A DNA stretch of 64,000 nt, from contig CM041465.1 of the NCBI GenBank assembly GCA_023213395.1, positions 156,557,741 to 156,621,740 of the forward strand, given 5' to 3'. Shown here piece after piece: positions 11,203-22,080 of this stretch. The position numbers and the translations under genes are program-made. The DNA is from Cycas panzhihuaensis (Eukaryota; Cycadophyta). Each line of letters opens with the position of its first letter. Positions within the stretch are counted from its first letter, which is position 1. The notes beneath the pieces are model-generated. The model searched no databases. It had not been told where the DNA came from and saw only the letters and a list, made by a program, of their open reading frames with translations.

Positions 11203-13002
11203 TTTAAACTTAAAAGACACATTAAAATAACTAGAAAGCAACTAAAACAACATATAAATAAAGTGTGAAAGCTATGAAATAGTTCAATCTACACATAGAT
11301 AACTAATATAAGTGATTTTTCTTCCTTGATCTACTCACAGGTAGCAAAAATTTGCCAAAAAACACTTAATTTTGAATTTTCTTCAAAAAATAACATAGAA
11401 GTGCTACATGTGAATGTTGCCAAATTGTAGATTTCAAAAAAAAAACAAATATCATGCTATATATACATGTCCACAATGGACTTCAGATTGGTGAGAAAAG
11501 GCCTTGGCACCCTATGAATCACATGACCAAGGCCTAACAAGCTTGGGGGGCTCTGTTGTGGACCTCAAAACTTTTCAAATTTAGTTTAATATCTCTCAAA
11601 CTTTAGAAAATGAAAATTGTTTGTTATCCAAAGTTTAGCATTGAATATTCTTAGAGAATATCCCCCCCAAGAGATGTGGGTGGCATTTCCTCTTCACCAA
11701 AAAATTGATTTTTATACTCATATGGGCATTTCTCTTTGAAAATCTTGCTAATTTGTCAGTGCTAGAGTTAGTGCATGTCATTGCATTGCAAAATCAATGA
11801 TTTTGCATGCAAAAAATCTCCCCCTCCTTTAGTTATTGTGCTAGGTTTTCATTGGGCATTTTGAAAGGATTTACAAAGACATGTTTTGGGTCCTCCATTG
11901 GGTCTTTCAGTTATTAGGGACATTTTTTGTGCTGTGCATTGGGGTTTATCCCATATGGTATATTCATAGTGGTAGGAAGCTTTGTTTATTCCCTATAATT
12001 TCCTCCATTGTTGTGAGATGGAGTTCCAAACAGTAATGGGGTTCTCTGTATGTTGAGTTTGATCATGTAATGGCTTGTTACACAACTAACAACTCCCTTC
12101 TAAAGCGTTTGTGTTTTTATGGGCCATGTAAGTGCCCTGCCTTCAACAGTAGGTTGGATTTCTATGGTTGGCTCAAAGTTACAACGATAATTCCATGATT
12201 AGAGTGGATTGTGAGATGATATCAGTGACGTCTTTACTGGTTTGAGGCCACAAGGGGCTTCAAGGTGGCAATACCCAACTCTGATGGCATTCAATCTTGA
12301 ATAAGATCAATGAATTTCTTACTATGTGAATCACCCATCTATAGCTTGATCAAAGGGCTCAAAAAAAAATTTCTTTGAAGCCTAAAATATCATTATTTGT
12401 GGTTATAGGATTAAGAATAATCTTTGAAATATTCTCAATAATATTGAGACCCCTTTTTGAAAGGTTCTTAAAAAACAAATTTTTAACACCCTTTCAATGC
12501 TATTCAATTTTTAAATGGTGGATGTCCACAACACATCAACAATGGCTTTCACAATATTCAATAGTGGCCTGATCACTTGCTTTTCTAACAATCCAATGTC
12601 CTTTCCATGTGGTGTTCATCAATGGCTTTTAGTGTCATTAAAAGATTCAGATTTTTCCCTTTCAAATGGGATTAAAACTTAGCTCTTTTAACTAATTTTT
12701 AAGGCATCTTCAAAGGCATTTGATTGGTTGCTTTTAGTGTTCCATTAAGGCTTAAAACCCAACTATGTATAGGCCTTCTGTTAGCATGTTTACTCCCCCA
12801 GTAGCTCAGCTTCATCATTAAAAATATGTTGTCCAAATGCTCATCATAAGAGCTACTTTTGTAACCATTTCAGGGGTTTAAACCTACATGCAAGTCAGTG
12901 GGATTCAGGTTGGTTTGCCTATAGTTTTTAATGTTTGCATGTCAATGTTTTTAGTGTGATTTACAAGCTAATGAGAAGGGGTTTCATACACAAGTGTATG
13001 AA
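11203..13002. other. Unassigned AT-rich DNA
   Basis: No coding sequence I can support. It may include the leader of C. A GGGGGGCTC followed by TGTTGTGGACC near 11,540-11,560 looks like a polypurine tract plus LTR start, but I found no second copy. Confidence 0.4.
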
Positions 13003-13007
13003 TAGGT

Positions 13008-13311
13008 TGTTGGAATAATGCCCATATTGGGGCTCGTATCCACCTTGAGGAGATCACCCACATTCATGTGATAACCTATATGGATAGAGATATCATAGCC
13101 ACATTATGTCAAATCTTGGCGGCAACATATTCGGCGTTTGTCAATGCCAATTGGAAGTAGACTTTGAAGGGTGTGCCACATCCCTCTCAGTCCCACTTAT
13201 TTATTCATGGGGTCTAAAAACACTGGTGTTCATCAATACCACCACTCTCATGGGATTGATGGTTTCCTTCTTGCATTGTCATTCTGTTCCCTCTGCCCCC
13301 CGATTCCATTA
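13008..13311 (+). repeat. 5' LTR of element D (304 bp)
   Basis: Begins TGTTGGAATAATGCCC and ends just before the PBS; the terminal CA is now TA. It aligns without net length change to 24109-24412. Confidence 0.92.
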
Positions 13312-13313
13312 TT

Positions 13314-13326
13314 TGGTATCAAAGCC
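13314..13326 (+). other. Primer-binding site of element D
   Basis: TGGTATCAAAGCC, two bases after the LTR; initiator-Met tRNA type with one change. Confidence 0.85.
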
Positions 13327-15104
13327 ATCTTTCCTATTTGTAGAGCTTCGTTCAGATAGTCAGAGCCATTGCTTAGGTGTTCAAGTCACATTTGAGAAGT
13401 AATTTGTGAGGAGTCTGTAAGGAGTGGAATTTGTCGCATGCACGGCTGGTATATGTACACTCTCTTGTTTATTTGTGCATATACAACTGATTTTCTTATT
13501 TGTGGCTCTCATCCTTCTATCTAACATATATCACTATCTGCTTATTGAATTTGTCATTTGCATCATTGCATTTGCATATATGTGAGGCTATAGAAATCAT
13601 CAATCAAGTGGAGTGTCTATAGTTGCATCTTTGCATTATCTCACTCACCTGTCTAGTTTGCACATGCAATATTTTCCCAGACAAATCCTGTGGAGGGCCC
13701 TACCCACTCCCATACAAACTACCAGTTTTAATTGAAGAGGCAATGGTAAGGCACCTTTCAAAAAATATCCTCCTTGCTTGAGTCTCCATAAGAAGATAAC
13801 CATTTGAACTCGCACCAATATTTTCTTATGCAATATTTCTGCGCAGTCCTATTTCATTAACTTTTCTTTGAAGTCCACTCTTTGTTACAATGACACGGTC
13901 CTTCCCATCTGTTCCTTTGAATTTATCATTATGCCATCTCCAAAATTCTCATTGATGATCTCCTTGACACTCTAGCTAAGTAGAGAATAGCAAGGTCAAC
14001 GAGTAGGCTAGGCATAAAAGCTATATCAATAGCTTCAAAATTTGGACTTGAGCACAAATGATTGCTTGTCTTTTCTTCACGACTTGGAGCGTGATCTAAA
14101 TCTATACACTTCTAGGATCCAATATACATGTTTTTGTGAAAACCAAGGGTAAATTTGAGCTATTTGCCGTGAAAAATTAGTGCGAAAGCCTTCCAATAGA
14201 CAATCGATATGTTAAAATACTTCAAATGTGTTGAACTTTGATCGAATTTGCACCATTTGGAATGCCATTTGATGCAAATGCTATTAGAAAAGAAATTTGC
14301 AAAATTCAAGAGGATGATCATTTTCTTGCCTTTCACTTTGTTAGATCGTGTTGCAGGACTAATCAACTAAGATTGGAAAGAAAGGGGCATTATTGTACTG
14401 AATGCACTCCCCTTTGGATTTAATTTGATAGTTGGCGCCCCTGTCCACCAATTGCATCTTTGTGTCTTCCCTCAGAAGCAAACTTCATAAATATCAACGT
14501 CTGCATCCCCATGTCTCCATTGACACAATCTGCATCTTTGTTTGTGGCCTATGCCATGCCCTTAATAGTTAAGCAGTTCTCTTGGCATACGGCTGCTTCA
14601 TTTGATCAACGGTCATAGATCTTTTTCCACAGACTTTGAATTTCAATACTTATGGCTGTCACACATCAAGTTGTTTCCTCCTATTCAGATTATGTCTCCC
14701 TTCTACTTCAATAGATGCAAAAACTATGGGCAAATAAGGCGTGAACTATAGGAACGCAAATATTTGCGTGATGCACCCTTTTTAATATTTACATTTTCTT
14801 TTATTATAGAATTTTTGCATTGAACAATTCACCTTGATGTCGAGTAGTGCATCATCTGATTATTTGTATTCATTCACTTGATCTGAGGTTTTTTGTGCAG
14901 TTAGTTGATTGATTATTTTGTGGGATTATTCAATCGCTCACCCCTATTTCATACATACATATTGCTTTTGTTCACAAATATAGTCTCAATTGTGAAAACC
15001 AAGTGTAAAGATCATAAAAAAAGTTTGATAAAGTCATTAGCATTTAATCACACTTTGTATTTCAGTGAAATTCCACTACCTTGTAGCCACTATCACTATG
15101 CTTG
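13327..15104 (+). other. Leader of element D, left part
   Basis: AT-rich untranslated leader from the PBS to the insertion point of E. No coding region or clear repeat seen. The leader resumes at 19,826-19,957, just before gag. Confidence 0.6.
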
Positions 15105-15469
15105 TGTTAGATTTTAACATGGAAACAACCACAAGATCAGTAACCAGAGTATAAAATGTATTCAACAACACAAGCAAAACACTAATACATCATAGACTCA
15201 ACATGAGTCTCCCTGATGACTTGATGACACATACTACCTCAACCACCTTTATATACAAAGGGGGTGGGAGGACATACAAGACAAGTAATGAATGTGGGAC
15301 AAATACCTTTGTCCTGACCAATGACATTACACCAACTAACTTGACCAATAGGCTTCTATCTTGTCACACAATATTATAACGACTCTTTGACTCTAAGACT
15401 TAGGACTATGACTATTAATCCTAGGACACACTTTATTTAACCATACACATTAAACATTATACTCTAACA
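15105..15469 (-). repeat. 3' LTR of element E (365 bp)
   Basis: On the minus strand it starts TGTTAGAGTATAATG at 15,469 and ends CTAACA at 15,105. A TATATAAA-type TATA box reads on the minus strand near 15,250. The first 200 bp from 15,105 match 19,626-19,825. Confidence 0.9.
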
Positions 15470-15482
15470 CCTCCCCTTAATG
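15470..15482 (-). other. Polypurine tract of element E
   Basis: Minus strand CATTAAGGGGAGG directly abuts the 3' LTR start. Confidence 0.85.
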
Positions 15483-15835
15483 TTTAATGTCAAGATTGCA
15501 AAAAGTGACTGAATACTAAAGACTAACATGACACTTGACAATGGACTTAGGACATTAAACATAGACTTCTAATGTACTCTAATTTGATTGACATGTACTT
15601 TGTCTTCTTTGAATTTGCAGTGTCTTGATCTTGGAATGGTCTTGAACACAATGTCTTCACCTTGATCTTTGTCTTCATTCTTGCAGTGTCGTCTTTGAGG
15701 TAGTCATTTAAACTGATAGTCTTCGAGCTTTACCTCCTTCATCTTCATATACAATTGGGAATCCTTTGTCATGCAAAACGAGTAGTGAATCATGGCTAGT
15801 TCAACTTGAGCTTGGTATAGATTTGTCAGTTGACC

Positions 15836-16183
15836 CTACATGTACTCATCAAAAGCATCTTCAAGGTGTACATCAAGTATGTCTTCAACTAATTCATTGC
15901 AAAATCTGTATGTCTTGTCTACTCCTATTACCTGTCTGATGAATCTTGTGTGTCCTTGGTGAATATGTGGTCTTCCTCCTTGAATGGAAAGAAGCAACAC
16001 AGATCCCTTTCCTAACTTTATTTGTTCAAATATGTGTGCAGGACTCAAAAAATTCTCTGTACCATGTGTGATGAGGACTTCCAAAATGATTACATGCACC
16101 CATTTCCTGATTATGGTTATACAAAAATGGAACATTATTTTGACATGATTGAACTTCATGATCAAGTAGCCTACCCAAAACAT
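15836..16183 (-). CDS. Unrecognised 115-codon frame in element E
   Basis: An open minus-strand frame after gag and before the 3' LTR. I recognise no family; it has no protease, integrase or RT motif. The N-terminal half is hydrophobic (repeated Ile/Phe/Val) and the C-terminal end is acidic (ELVEDILDVHLEDAFDEYM). It may be a chance frame, or the degraded end of a longer gag-derived protein. The evidence is length only. Confidence 0.2.
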   Translation of the reverse strand: MFWVGYLIMKFNHVKIMFHFCITIIRKWVHVIILEVLITHGTENFLSPAHIFEQIKLGKGSVLLLSIQGGRPHIHQGHTRFIRQVIGVDKTYRFCNELVEDILDVHLEDAFDEYM

Positions 16184-16227
16184 ACTATGGTCTTGACAAA
16201 TAAGATTTTGATCATATAATATCCTAC

Positions 16228-17085
16228 TTATGTCCCTCCTTTCTTAAAACAGCTTTCTAGTGTTGCTGTAGGATATGTTGTCACAATTTTGATTCTTTCA
16301 TGGATGAGAAAAGAGGATGTAACTGAGTTGAGAGAAATCAATGATAGTCTCCAATACATGCATATCACTGTATGTCCTGACATTATTTGAATTCTGGCTA
16401 CCAACCTGTCAACATAAACCAGGACAATGTTGCCCATACCTTCTGTTAGTATGCATGTGTCTCCGTGAAGATTTACCTGTAACGATTGTGGTTCAGGTTC
16501 TTCAACCTTCACTCTTTCAGCAATCCCAGGTGTGAAGTTTCCTGTCATCTTGGCGAGCCTTAGGTCATTTGGTGCACTTGAATCTTCATCAAATTTTAGG
16601 CAAGGATTATTAGACTCCTGTTCATCTATGAGAGAATTTTCCTTACCAGAATCAAACTGATTTTTGGCTTTCCTTTTCATCTTCCTCCTTTGGTTCTTTG
16701 CCCTTTTGATACTCCTTTGCACTTCTTTAGGTCCTTTTTCATGTACTTCTATTAGCAGTTTCCAGGCGTCCTCAGCTGAGTTGGTATTTTGAAGAGTTTG
16801 TACAAGGAAGTGATAAGAAGAAGAAATATTATCCTTATCAAAGGCTGCAAGTATTACGTCAATGGCTATTCTGTTTTTCTTTTTGAAAGTTTCCTCCCCT
16901 TCTTCGTGAACCATTTCAGTACCCATAATTATCTTCCAAAGTTTCTTTGTCTTGAATATGCACTCCATCTTAATTTTCCAAATTCGAAAATTAGTGCCGA
17001 CATATTTGGGTAAAGGAAAAGGGAGATCCGACAACCAATATTCATTTTTTCCAGGCACAAAAATGATGATATCACTCAGCTTCAT
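16228..17085 (-). CDS. gag: Element E gag-like protein, 285 codons
   Basis: Open minus-strand frame starting MKLSDIIIFV at 17,085. Residues about 25-115 resemble the copia gag N-terminal domain: a Y-G-T-N-F-x-I-W-K-I-K-M-E segment, then helices with conserved Trp and the SAEDAWKLLIEVHE motif. Residues about 115-145 are strongly basic (KRAKNQRRKMKRKAKN), suggesting RNA binding or nuclear entry; no zinc knuckle is seen. The C-terminal third is unlike gag. A particle-forming role is inferred from the family. It lies directly downstream of the captured FIE exon and its intron-like flank. Unlike neighbouring elements, this frame has no internal stop. Confidence 0.6.
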   Translation of the reverse strand: MKLSDIIIFVPGKNEYWLSDLPFPLPKYVGTNFRIWKIKMECIFKTKKLWKIIMGTEMVHEEGEETFKKKNRIAIDVILAAFDKDNISSSYHFLVQTLQNTNSAEDAWKLLIEVHEKGPKEVQRSIKRAKNQRRKMKRKAKNQFDSGKENSLIDEQESNNPCLKFDEDSSAPNDLRLAKMTGNFTPGIAERVKVEEPEPQSLQVNLHGDTCILTEGMGNIVLVYVDRLVARIQIMSGHTVICMYWRLSLISLNSVTSSFLIHERIKIVTTYPTATLESCFKKGGT

Positions 17086-17460
17086 GAGGAAAAGACTGAC
17101 TTAAGTACAACTACTTTTCTTAGAATTTATGCATTACTTTGAATAGAAGTAATTTAACCAAAACAACAACAAATACTCTCAAATCATATATCAATATGTC
17201 TAGTTTTGAGATGTGATCCCAATGCCACTGACCATTTTGAAAACAGATACCTAAGAGCTAAACCACTAGGGGGTTGCAAATTCAATCTCTGTCGATCTGG
17301 ATAGTACCTCCATTTAATTTCCAATCCAACAGGAAACACACTATTTCTGCCTCAGCACTAACCCTTAAATTTTCACAGTTCCCATGCACAGTTGGCAACC
17401 AACAACAGAAAGTGTCAAGCATTAAATGCTATCCCACCGATATTCAAAAGGAATGACTAC

Positions 17461-17609
17461 CTTATGGATCTTTTCAGTTGCAGCATCAATAATTCAGATT
17501 ATTCCATTGCTCCCACCTATAGCTAGCAATGGAGAGCCGTTCATGCCACATGCCCAACTTAAAGTGTGAAATGATTCAGGCTTCTGGTCATATGACAACA
17601 CATGTAGAC
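17461..17609 (-). pseudogene. Captured exon of FIE/EED (Polycomb WD40 protein)
   Basis: A 149-bp minus-strand exon-like block. It is preceded by TTTTAG (acceptor) and followed by GTAGTC (donor), matching splice consensus at both ends. It gives 49 codons with strong resemblance to plant FIE, the WD40 ESC/EED subunit of PRC2: a SYD segment, ESFHTLSWACGMNGSPLLA, GGSNGII, then IID and TEKIHK. FIE has SWAC, GGxxGIIRVI and an IHK end at the same spacing. One TGA replaces the Arg after GII, a CGA-to-TGA change. No neighbouring FIE exons were found, so this is a fragment, not a gene. It lies between the PBS and gag of element E, in the element's orientation. Confidence 0.8.
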
Positions 17610-19610
17610 CTAAAATTTAAATGCCATATAACTAGTAATTTGATTTGAGATCTGAATCAAATAGTTTGTATCGCATCAGCTTCATAAGAGTAGCAGTATC
17701 AGTGGCTTTTACATATGTCCTTATGAACATATGCCCACATCGATGAGGAAGTCGCATTGCCCGTTTGCGTTAGTGATGTAGCTGGAGTAGTTGCCCTAGC
17801 AGGTGCTGTAGCCAGGGTTTTGGATGGGGACTAGACTTGATGCCAGTGGACATGTTGTAGATAACGAAGGAGCTATCACACTCTGTCACGCTGGTACCTT
17901 TATTGCCTCACGATCTCAGCTGGGTGATACCTGCTACAGTGAGCGTTAATCTCTACAATTTCCTAGTAATGCATTTTCTTCATTGTGATAGGGATCAGCC
18001 TTCAACGTAGTACAGATGGACAAACTACACAGGGATTCTCTGCAGCCATACGTACTTCTCAAGCAGTCAACAAGGGCGGTGTGCAAAATCTGAAACAACC
18101 CGAAGCTCCAACAGTCCCTCAAGCTCCCTCTACATAGGATCTTACCAGATCAGCTGGTGTTAGTGAGTTGCAATTGGATGACAAATATGAGTAGAGGCTT
18201 CTCCATTGCAGCATAAGATTGGAAAAATTAGGGCTCCATTGCCCTTGTTAGCGACAAAGGAAAATCTCCCACATGCCAAACTGTAGAAACAGAGTTGTCG
18301 GTCTAGTTACACTTCGTGCCTATGCCAACTGATAGTAAGCAAGAATTCATAGATGGATTCCAGTTAACATTAAAATGTCAGGAGCTATATACAAGGACCT
18401 AACCTCAGAATTCAAAGACACAAAGGTGAGAAAATTATAGATTTTTAAGTAGACCCAAGAGTCCTGGGTGCTCAAAATACCCTTCAATTCCTTTCTCTCT
18501 GTTTTTCTTCCTTCCAGTGCGGTATCGGCATGTCAGATGTCATCCGTCCTCATATACCTTGGGTGTCCCCACTTGGGTTATAGACTCACGCCATTGAGTT
18601 CGGGCAACAGGATGAGGTACCGTAGAAAGATATAAAGGCCTTCCCCCGGGAAGGCCAAACAATTCTCTGGCACTCAAACCCCTTTCCTGCAACTGGTGTG
18701 TGTCCACCTAGGAAATCCTTCCATTGCCTCATGTGACATAAAACATCCAATCCACATTCAAATAATGAGGGAGCAATAGAAAGCTATGCGATGGTGCACA
18801 AATCTCCGCACAAGTACAACAAGCTAGAGAAATGGATGAGGGTTTTGGTCACATGGATAGAGGAGCTATCTGCACAAAATATACATATGCAATCCTTGCA
18901 GAATGGATTTTAATGCCTATAATGACAACAGAATGAATATATCAACCACTATGATGGCCTAGATAACCAGTACGTGAACCTATCGAACACCAACAATGGG
19001 CTTATTACTAGAGCTTAGGCGACAAGAAGAAGATGAATGTACATAGTAATGGCGATATTGGTAGTCACGGTTGCTCAGTTTCCAGATTATGGCTGAACAG
19101 ACACTTTATATTATTGTGGCTAGATCCTTCAGTGGCAACTGGCCTCTCTTTTGGCATATATTACGAGTCACCCTTTGCACTTGAAATTCACAACAGTCTT
19201 AGGCACAAACCCTACAGAGCAAGCCCTAAACAACAGGTTTTCTCCGTAAACCTAATAACCAACTCAAGGAACTTAAATTTCTCTAACAAGGTCTTTAGCA
19301 TGAATCCTAAATAGATACAGTACCATTACTAGGCCAGCTTGGGTTATCGTTAATTGCAATTTCACCAAGTCTTCTATAGAGTAAACCCTAACACATGGAT
19401 GCTTCACATGACAAAGAAAAGGAATAATATTACCCGGTGAAATTCCTGTTTTGTATCAACCCTTGGCACACTTCGTATCAACAATGGCCTTGAGACTTTT
19501 CTTCCAATTCGCTCTCCAATCTGGCAACGACTTAATGGAGCCACCTCCTTGCTTGAATGCTCTATCCTTCATTGGACTTCTCCTCTCTCAATCTTCTTAC
19601 AGCAGGATGG
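17610..19610 (-). other. Long leader of element E, partly GC-richer and unidentified
   Basis: The stretch between PBS and the FIE exon. The 17,610-17,740 part looks like the upstream intron flank of the FIE exon. About 17,740-18,700 is less AT-rich than its surroundings and could be more captured DNA, but no protein family was recognised in any frame. The last 250 bp next to the PBS is typical leader. Confidence 0.4.
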
Positions 19611-19625
19611 CCTGCTCTAATACCA
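19611..19625 (-). other. Primer-binding site of element E
   Basis: Minus strand TGGTATTAGAGCAGG directly abuts the 5' LTR; initiator-Met tRNA type with one change (C to T). Confidence 0.85.
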
Positions 19626-19825
19626 TGTTAGATTTTAACATGGAAACAACCACAAGATCAATAACCAGAGTATAAAATGTATTCAATAACACAAGCAAAA
19701 CACTAATACATCATAGACTCAACATGAGTCTCCACGATGACTTGATGACATATACTACCTCAACCACCTTTATATACAAAGGAGGTGGGAGGACATACAA
19801 GACAAGTAATGCATGTGGGACAAAT
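19626..19825 (-). repeat. Truncated 5' LTR of element E
   Basis: Matches the first 200 bp of 15105-15469 with about six differences, then stops at GGGACAAAT and continues directly into D leader. Roughly 165 bp of the LTR, with its outer end and TSD, is gone. A GTGGGACAA word occurs on both sides of the junction, which suggests deletion by short homology. Confidence 0.85.
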
Positions 19826-19957
19826 CCCAAAGTTGGGAGTGGGACAAGTCTTGATTGCCTTTGAGTGTCTTTATTGCCTTCTTTTAATGCTTTGGCAACA
19901 TTTCCTTTCAAGTACTTTATTTTTCAAGTAGTTATTTTTTAAGGCAATTCTTTTACT

Positions 19958-20990
19958 ATGGCCTCAAATATTAGTAATGTTATAGTGCCCAAGTTTGATG
20001 GCACTACATTTCTCAATTGGTGTAGATGCATGAAACTGATTTTTGTAGCCAAAGTTATGTGGAAACTAATTGAAATAGGTTATGGAGTGTTTGTTGCAAA
20101 TGCCACTGAAGATGAAAAGAAGATCTTCAAAGAGAACGAAAAAAGAGACAATGAAGCATTGGCATTCATCTTTTGCACTTTGGAGGATCATATATTCCCA
20201 AAGGTCAGTGAAGCATCGACATCGAAGGAAGCATGGGATGCACTAAAGACTACATACAAAAGAGCAGCAACATCAAAGCTTTAGACTTTGAGGAGCAAAT
20301 ATAAGAACTTAAGGATGAATACTAATGAAGGTATAAATGACTTCATTACAAAAATCCAAGGCCTAGTCAATCAAATAAGGGCCTTAGGAGAAGTAATTAG
20401 TGAGCAAAGGGTAGTTGAGAAAATTTTGAGATGTCTAACTGACATCAAAAGATTTGAGATGGTTGCCACTAGCATTGAGGACTCTAAGGATCTGAGTACC
20501 CTTAAGATAGATTAATTAAGTACCACGATACTAGCTGTAGAAGGAAAAAAGGGAGGAAGGAAGTTTCTTAAGCATGCTTTTTCCACCAAGGCAAAAATTA
20601 GGCCTACATCTCAAGGTCAAAGTTCTAGGGGTAGAGCGCAATCCCTAGAGGAAGAGATCAACAAATTAGAAATTAAAATCAATTTCAAAGGCAAGGTCAA
20701 GCTTATCAAGCATAAAGATATCATCAAGGTCAAGGTAATTATCAAGGGCAAGGTCCAAATCACTTCTATCAAGGGCAAAATCAATTCTAAGGACAGATAT
20801 TTTCAAGGCCAAGGCCAAAATTTTGCACCTCAAAGAAGAGGAAGAGTTCAAAGTCCCAAGGATACAAATCAAGGACAAGGAGGAATAAGTCCAAGGGGTA
20901 GAAGAACAATCCAATGTTCTTACTACTATAGAAATAGCCACTTGGAAGAAAATTACATTGCAAAAAGATCCAATTCATAAAGAGGAATTG
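19958..20990 (+). pseudogene. gag: Element D gag
   Basis: The ATG at 19,958 starts MASNISNVIVPKFDGTTF, a typical copia gag opening, and is the first start after the leader. The UBN2-type capsid region continues through EAWDALKTTY with a TAG at 20,282, then a second open stretch to 20,515. Next comes a Gln-Gly-Gln repeat tract (about 20,650-20,830, from CAAGGTCAAG-like units) and an Arg/Gly-rich region. The zinc knuckle (about 20,910-20,970) is degenerate: C-SYY...H-LEEN-Y, with two of the metal ligands lost. It would have formed the particle and bound RNA. Substitution-type stops and frame changes show it is dead. Confidence 0.85.
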
Positions 20991-21049
20991 CTAATACAGT
21001 TGTTGAAGAAAGGCGAGATGAAAGATTATTTCTTTCAAGTTTGATGGCT

Positions 21050-22080
21050 AATGAGGAAGAAGATAGTTGGTACATAAATTCAGGATCTTCCACACATGAC
21101 TCATAGAGAAGAGTGGTTTAAAGAATTGGATAACACCAAGAAAAACAACATTATGTTTGGTGATAATACCACTCAAGCAGTAGTTGGTAAAGAGAATGTC
21201 TTCATACAAACAAATTTTGGAGAAACAAAGTGCATAAATGATGTGCTTCATGTCCCAACACTTAAAGAAAAATTTACTATCAGTGGGACAGATGATGGAA
21301 TAAAAGTACAAGGTAATATTTGACAATGGGGAATGCACCATCAAAAATAAACTAAGGAACAAAGCAATTATGGCCGAAGGACAAATGACTAGTGATAGGT
21401 TGTTCAAACTAGTCATTCCCCCCATAGACTATTATGCCTTAAAGGCATCAACCAATGTAGATAGTGAAACATGGCACAAAAGACTTGGCTATGTGAACTA
21501 CAATAGTTTGACCTTAATGAAGAAAATGGACATGGTGATTGGACCACCAACTATTGAACATAGTAAGGAAATATGTGAAGGATGTGTACTTGGAAAACAA
21601 CAAAGGAAAGGATTTCTTAATGAAAGCTATAGGGCCAATGGGTCCCTTGAATTGGTATACACAAACTTATGTGGTCCAATAGATGTGCCCTCACTTGGAG
21701 AAGCTAAGTTCTTCATAACATTTATTGATAATTTTACAAGGATGACTTGGATATAATTCCTCAAGTTTAAGTCAGGTGCACTACAGTGTTTCATTGATTT
21801 CAAAAATATGGTTTAAAGACAAAATGGACTTAAAATTTTGACCCTAAAACCAGACAATGGGGGAGAATTCATTTCAAATGAATTCAAAGCTTATTGTAGG
21901 TATTGTGGAATAAGGAAACAATTCATAAATCCTTACACCCCACAACAAAATGGGGCTATTGAAAGGAATAATAGAACAATTGTCGAAATGGCAAGAAGTA
22001 TGCTTAAAGACAAGCATCTAGGAAATGAATATTGGGTTGAAGTTGTACATACAGTTGTTGAACAAGTGTACCACTAAAGC
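21050..22080 (+). pseudogene. pol: Element D protease-integrase
   Basis: The protease site reads WYINSGSSTHDS (about 21,070-21,105); the family has WxxDSGxSxHM, so the catalytic Asp is Asn (G to A) and the frame then breaks. GAG-pre-integrase follows: ETWHKRLGYVNYNSL and C-EGC (about 21,465-21,590). The integrase core has YTNLCGP for the first block (catalytic Asp now Asn), KPDNGGEF for the second (about 21,850) and QQNGAIERNNRT with the third catalytic Glu (about 21,950-21,985). Stops interrupt at about 21,756 and 21,816. Two of the three integrase residues survive. Confidence 0.85.

Larger units (their letters stand above)
15105..19825 (-). mobile_element. Element E: gag-only, non-autonomous LTR element carrying a host exon
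   Basis: Minus-strand element inside D. The 3' LTR is 15105-15469 and the truncated 5' LTR is 19626-19825. The ends are TGTTAGAG...TCTAACA. PBS and polypurine tract are in place. The interior (about 4.2 kb) holds a gag-like frame but no protease, integrase, RT or RNase H, so movement would have required another element's enzymes. Between PBS and gag lies an exon-like piece of the Polycomb gene FIE/EED. The shared LTR portion (about 200 bp) differs at about six sites (3 percent). No TSD is visible because the outer end of the 5' LTR is missing. Confidence 0.85.
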
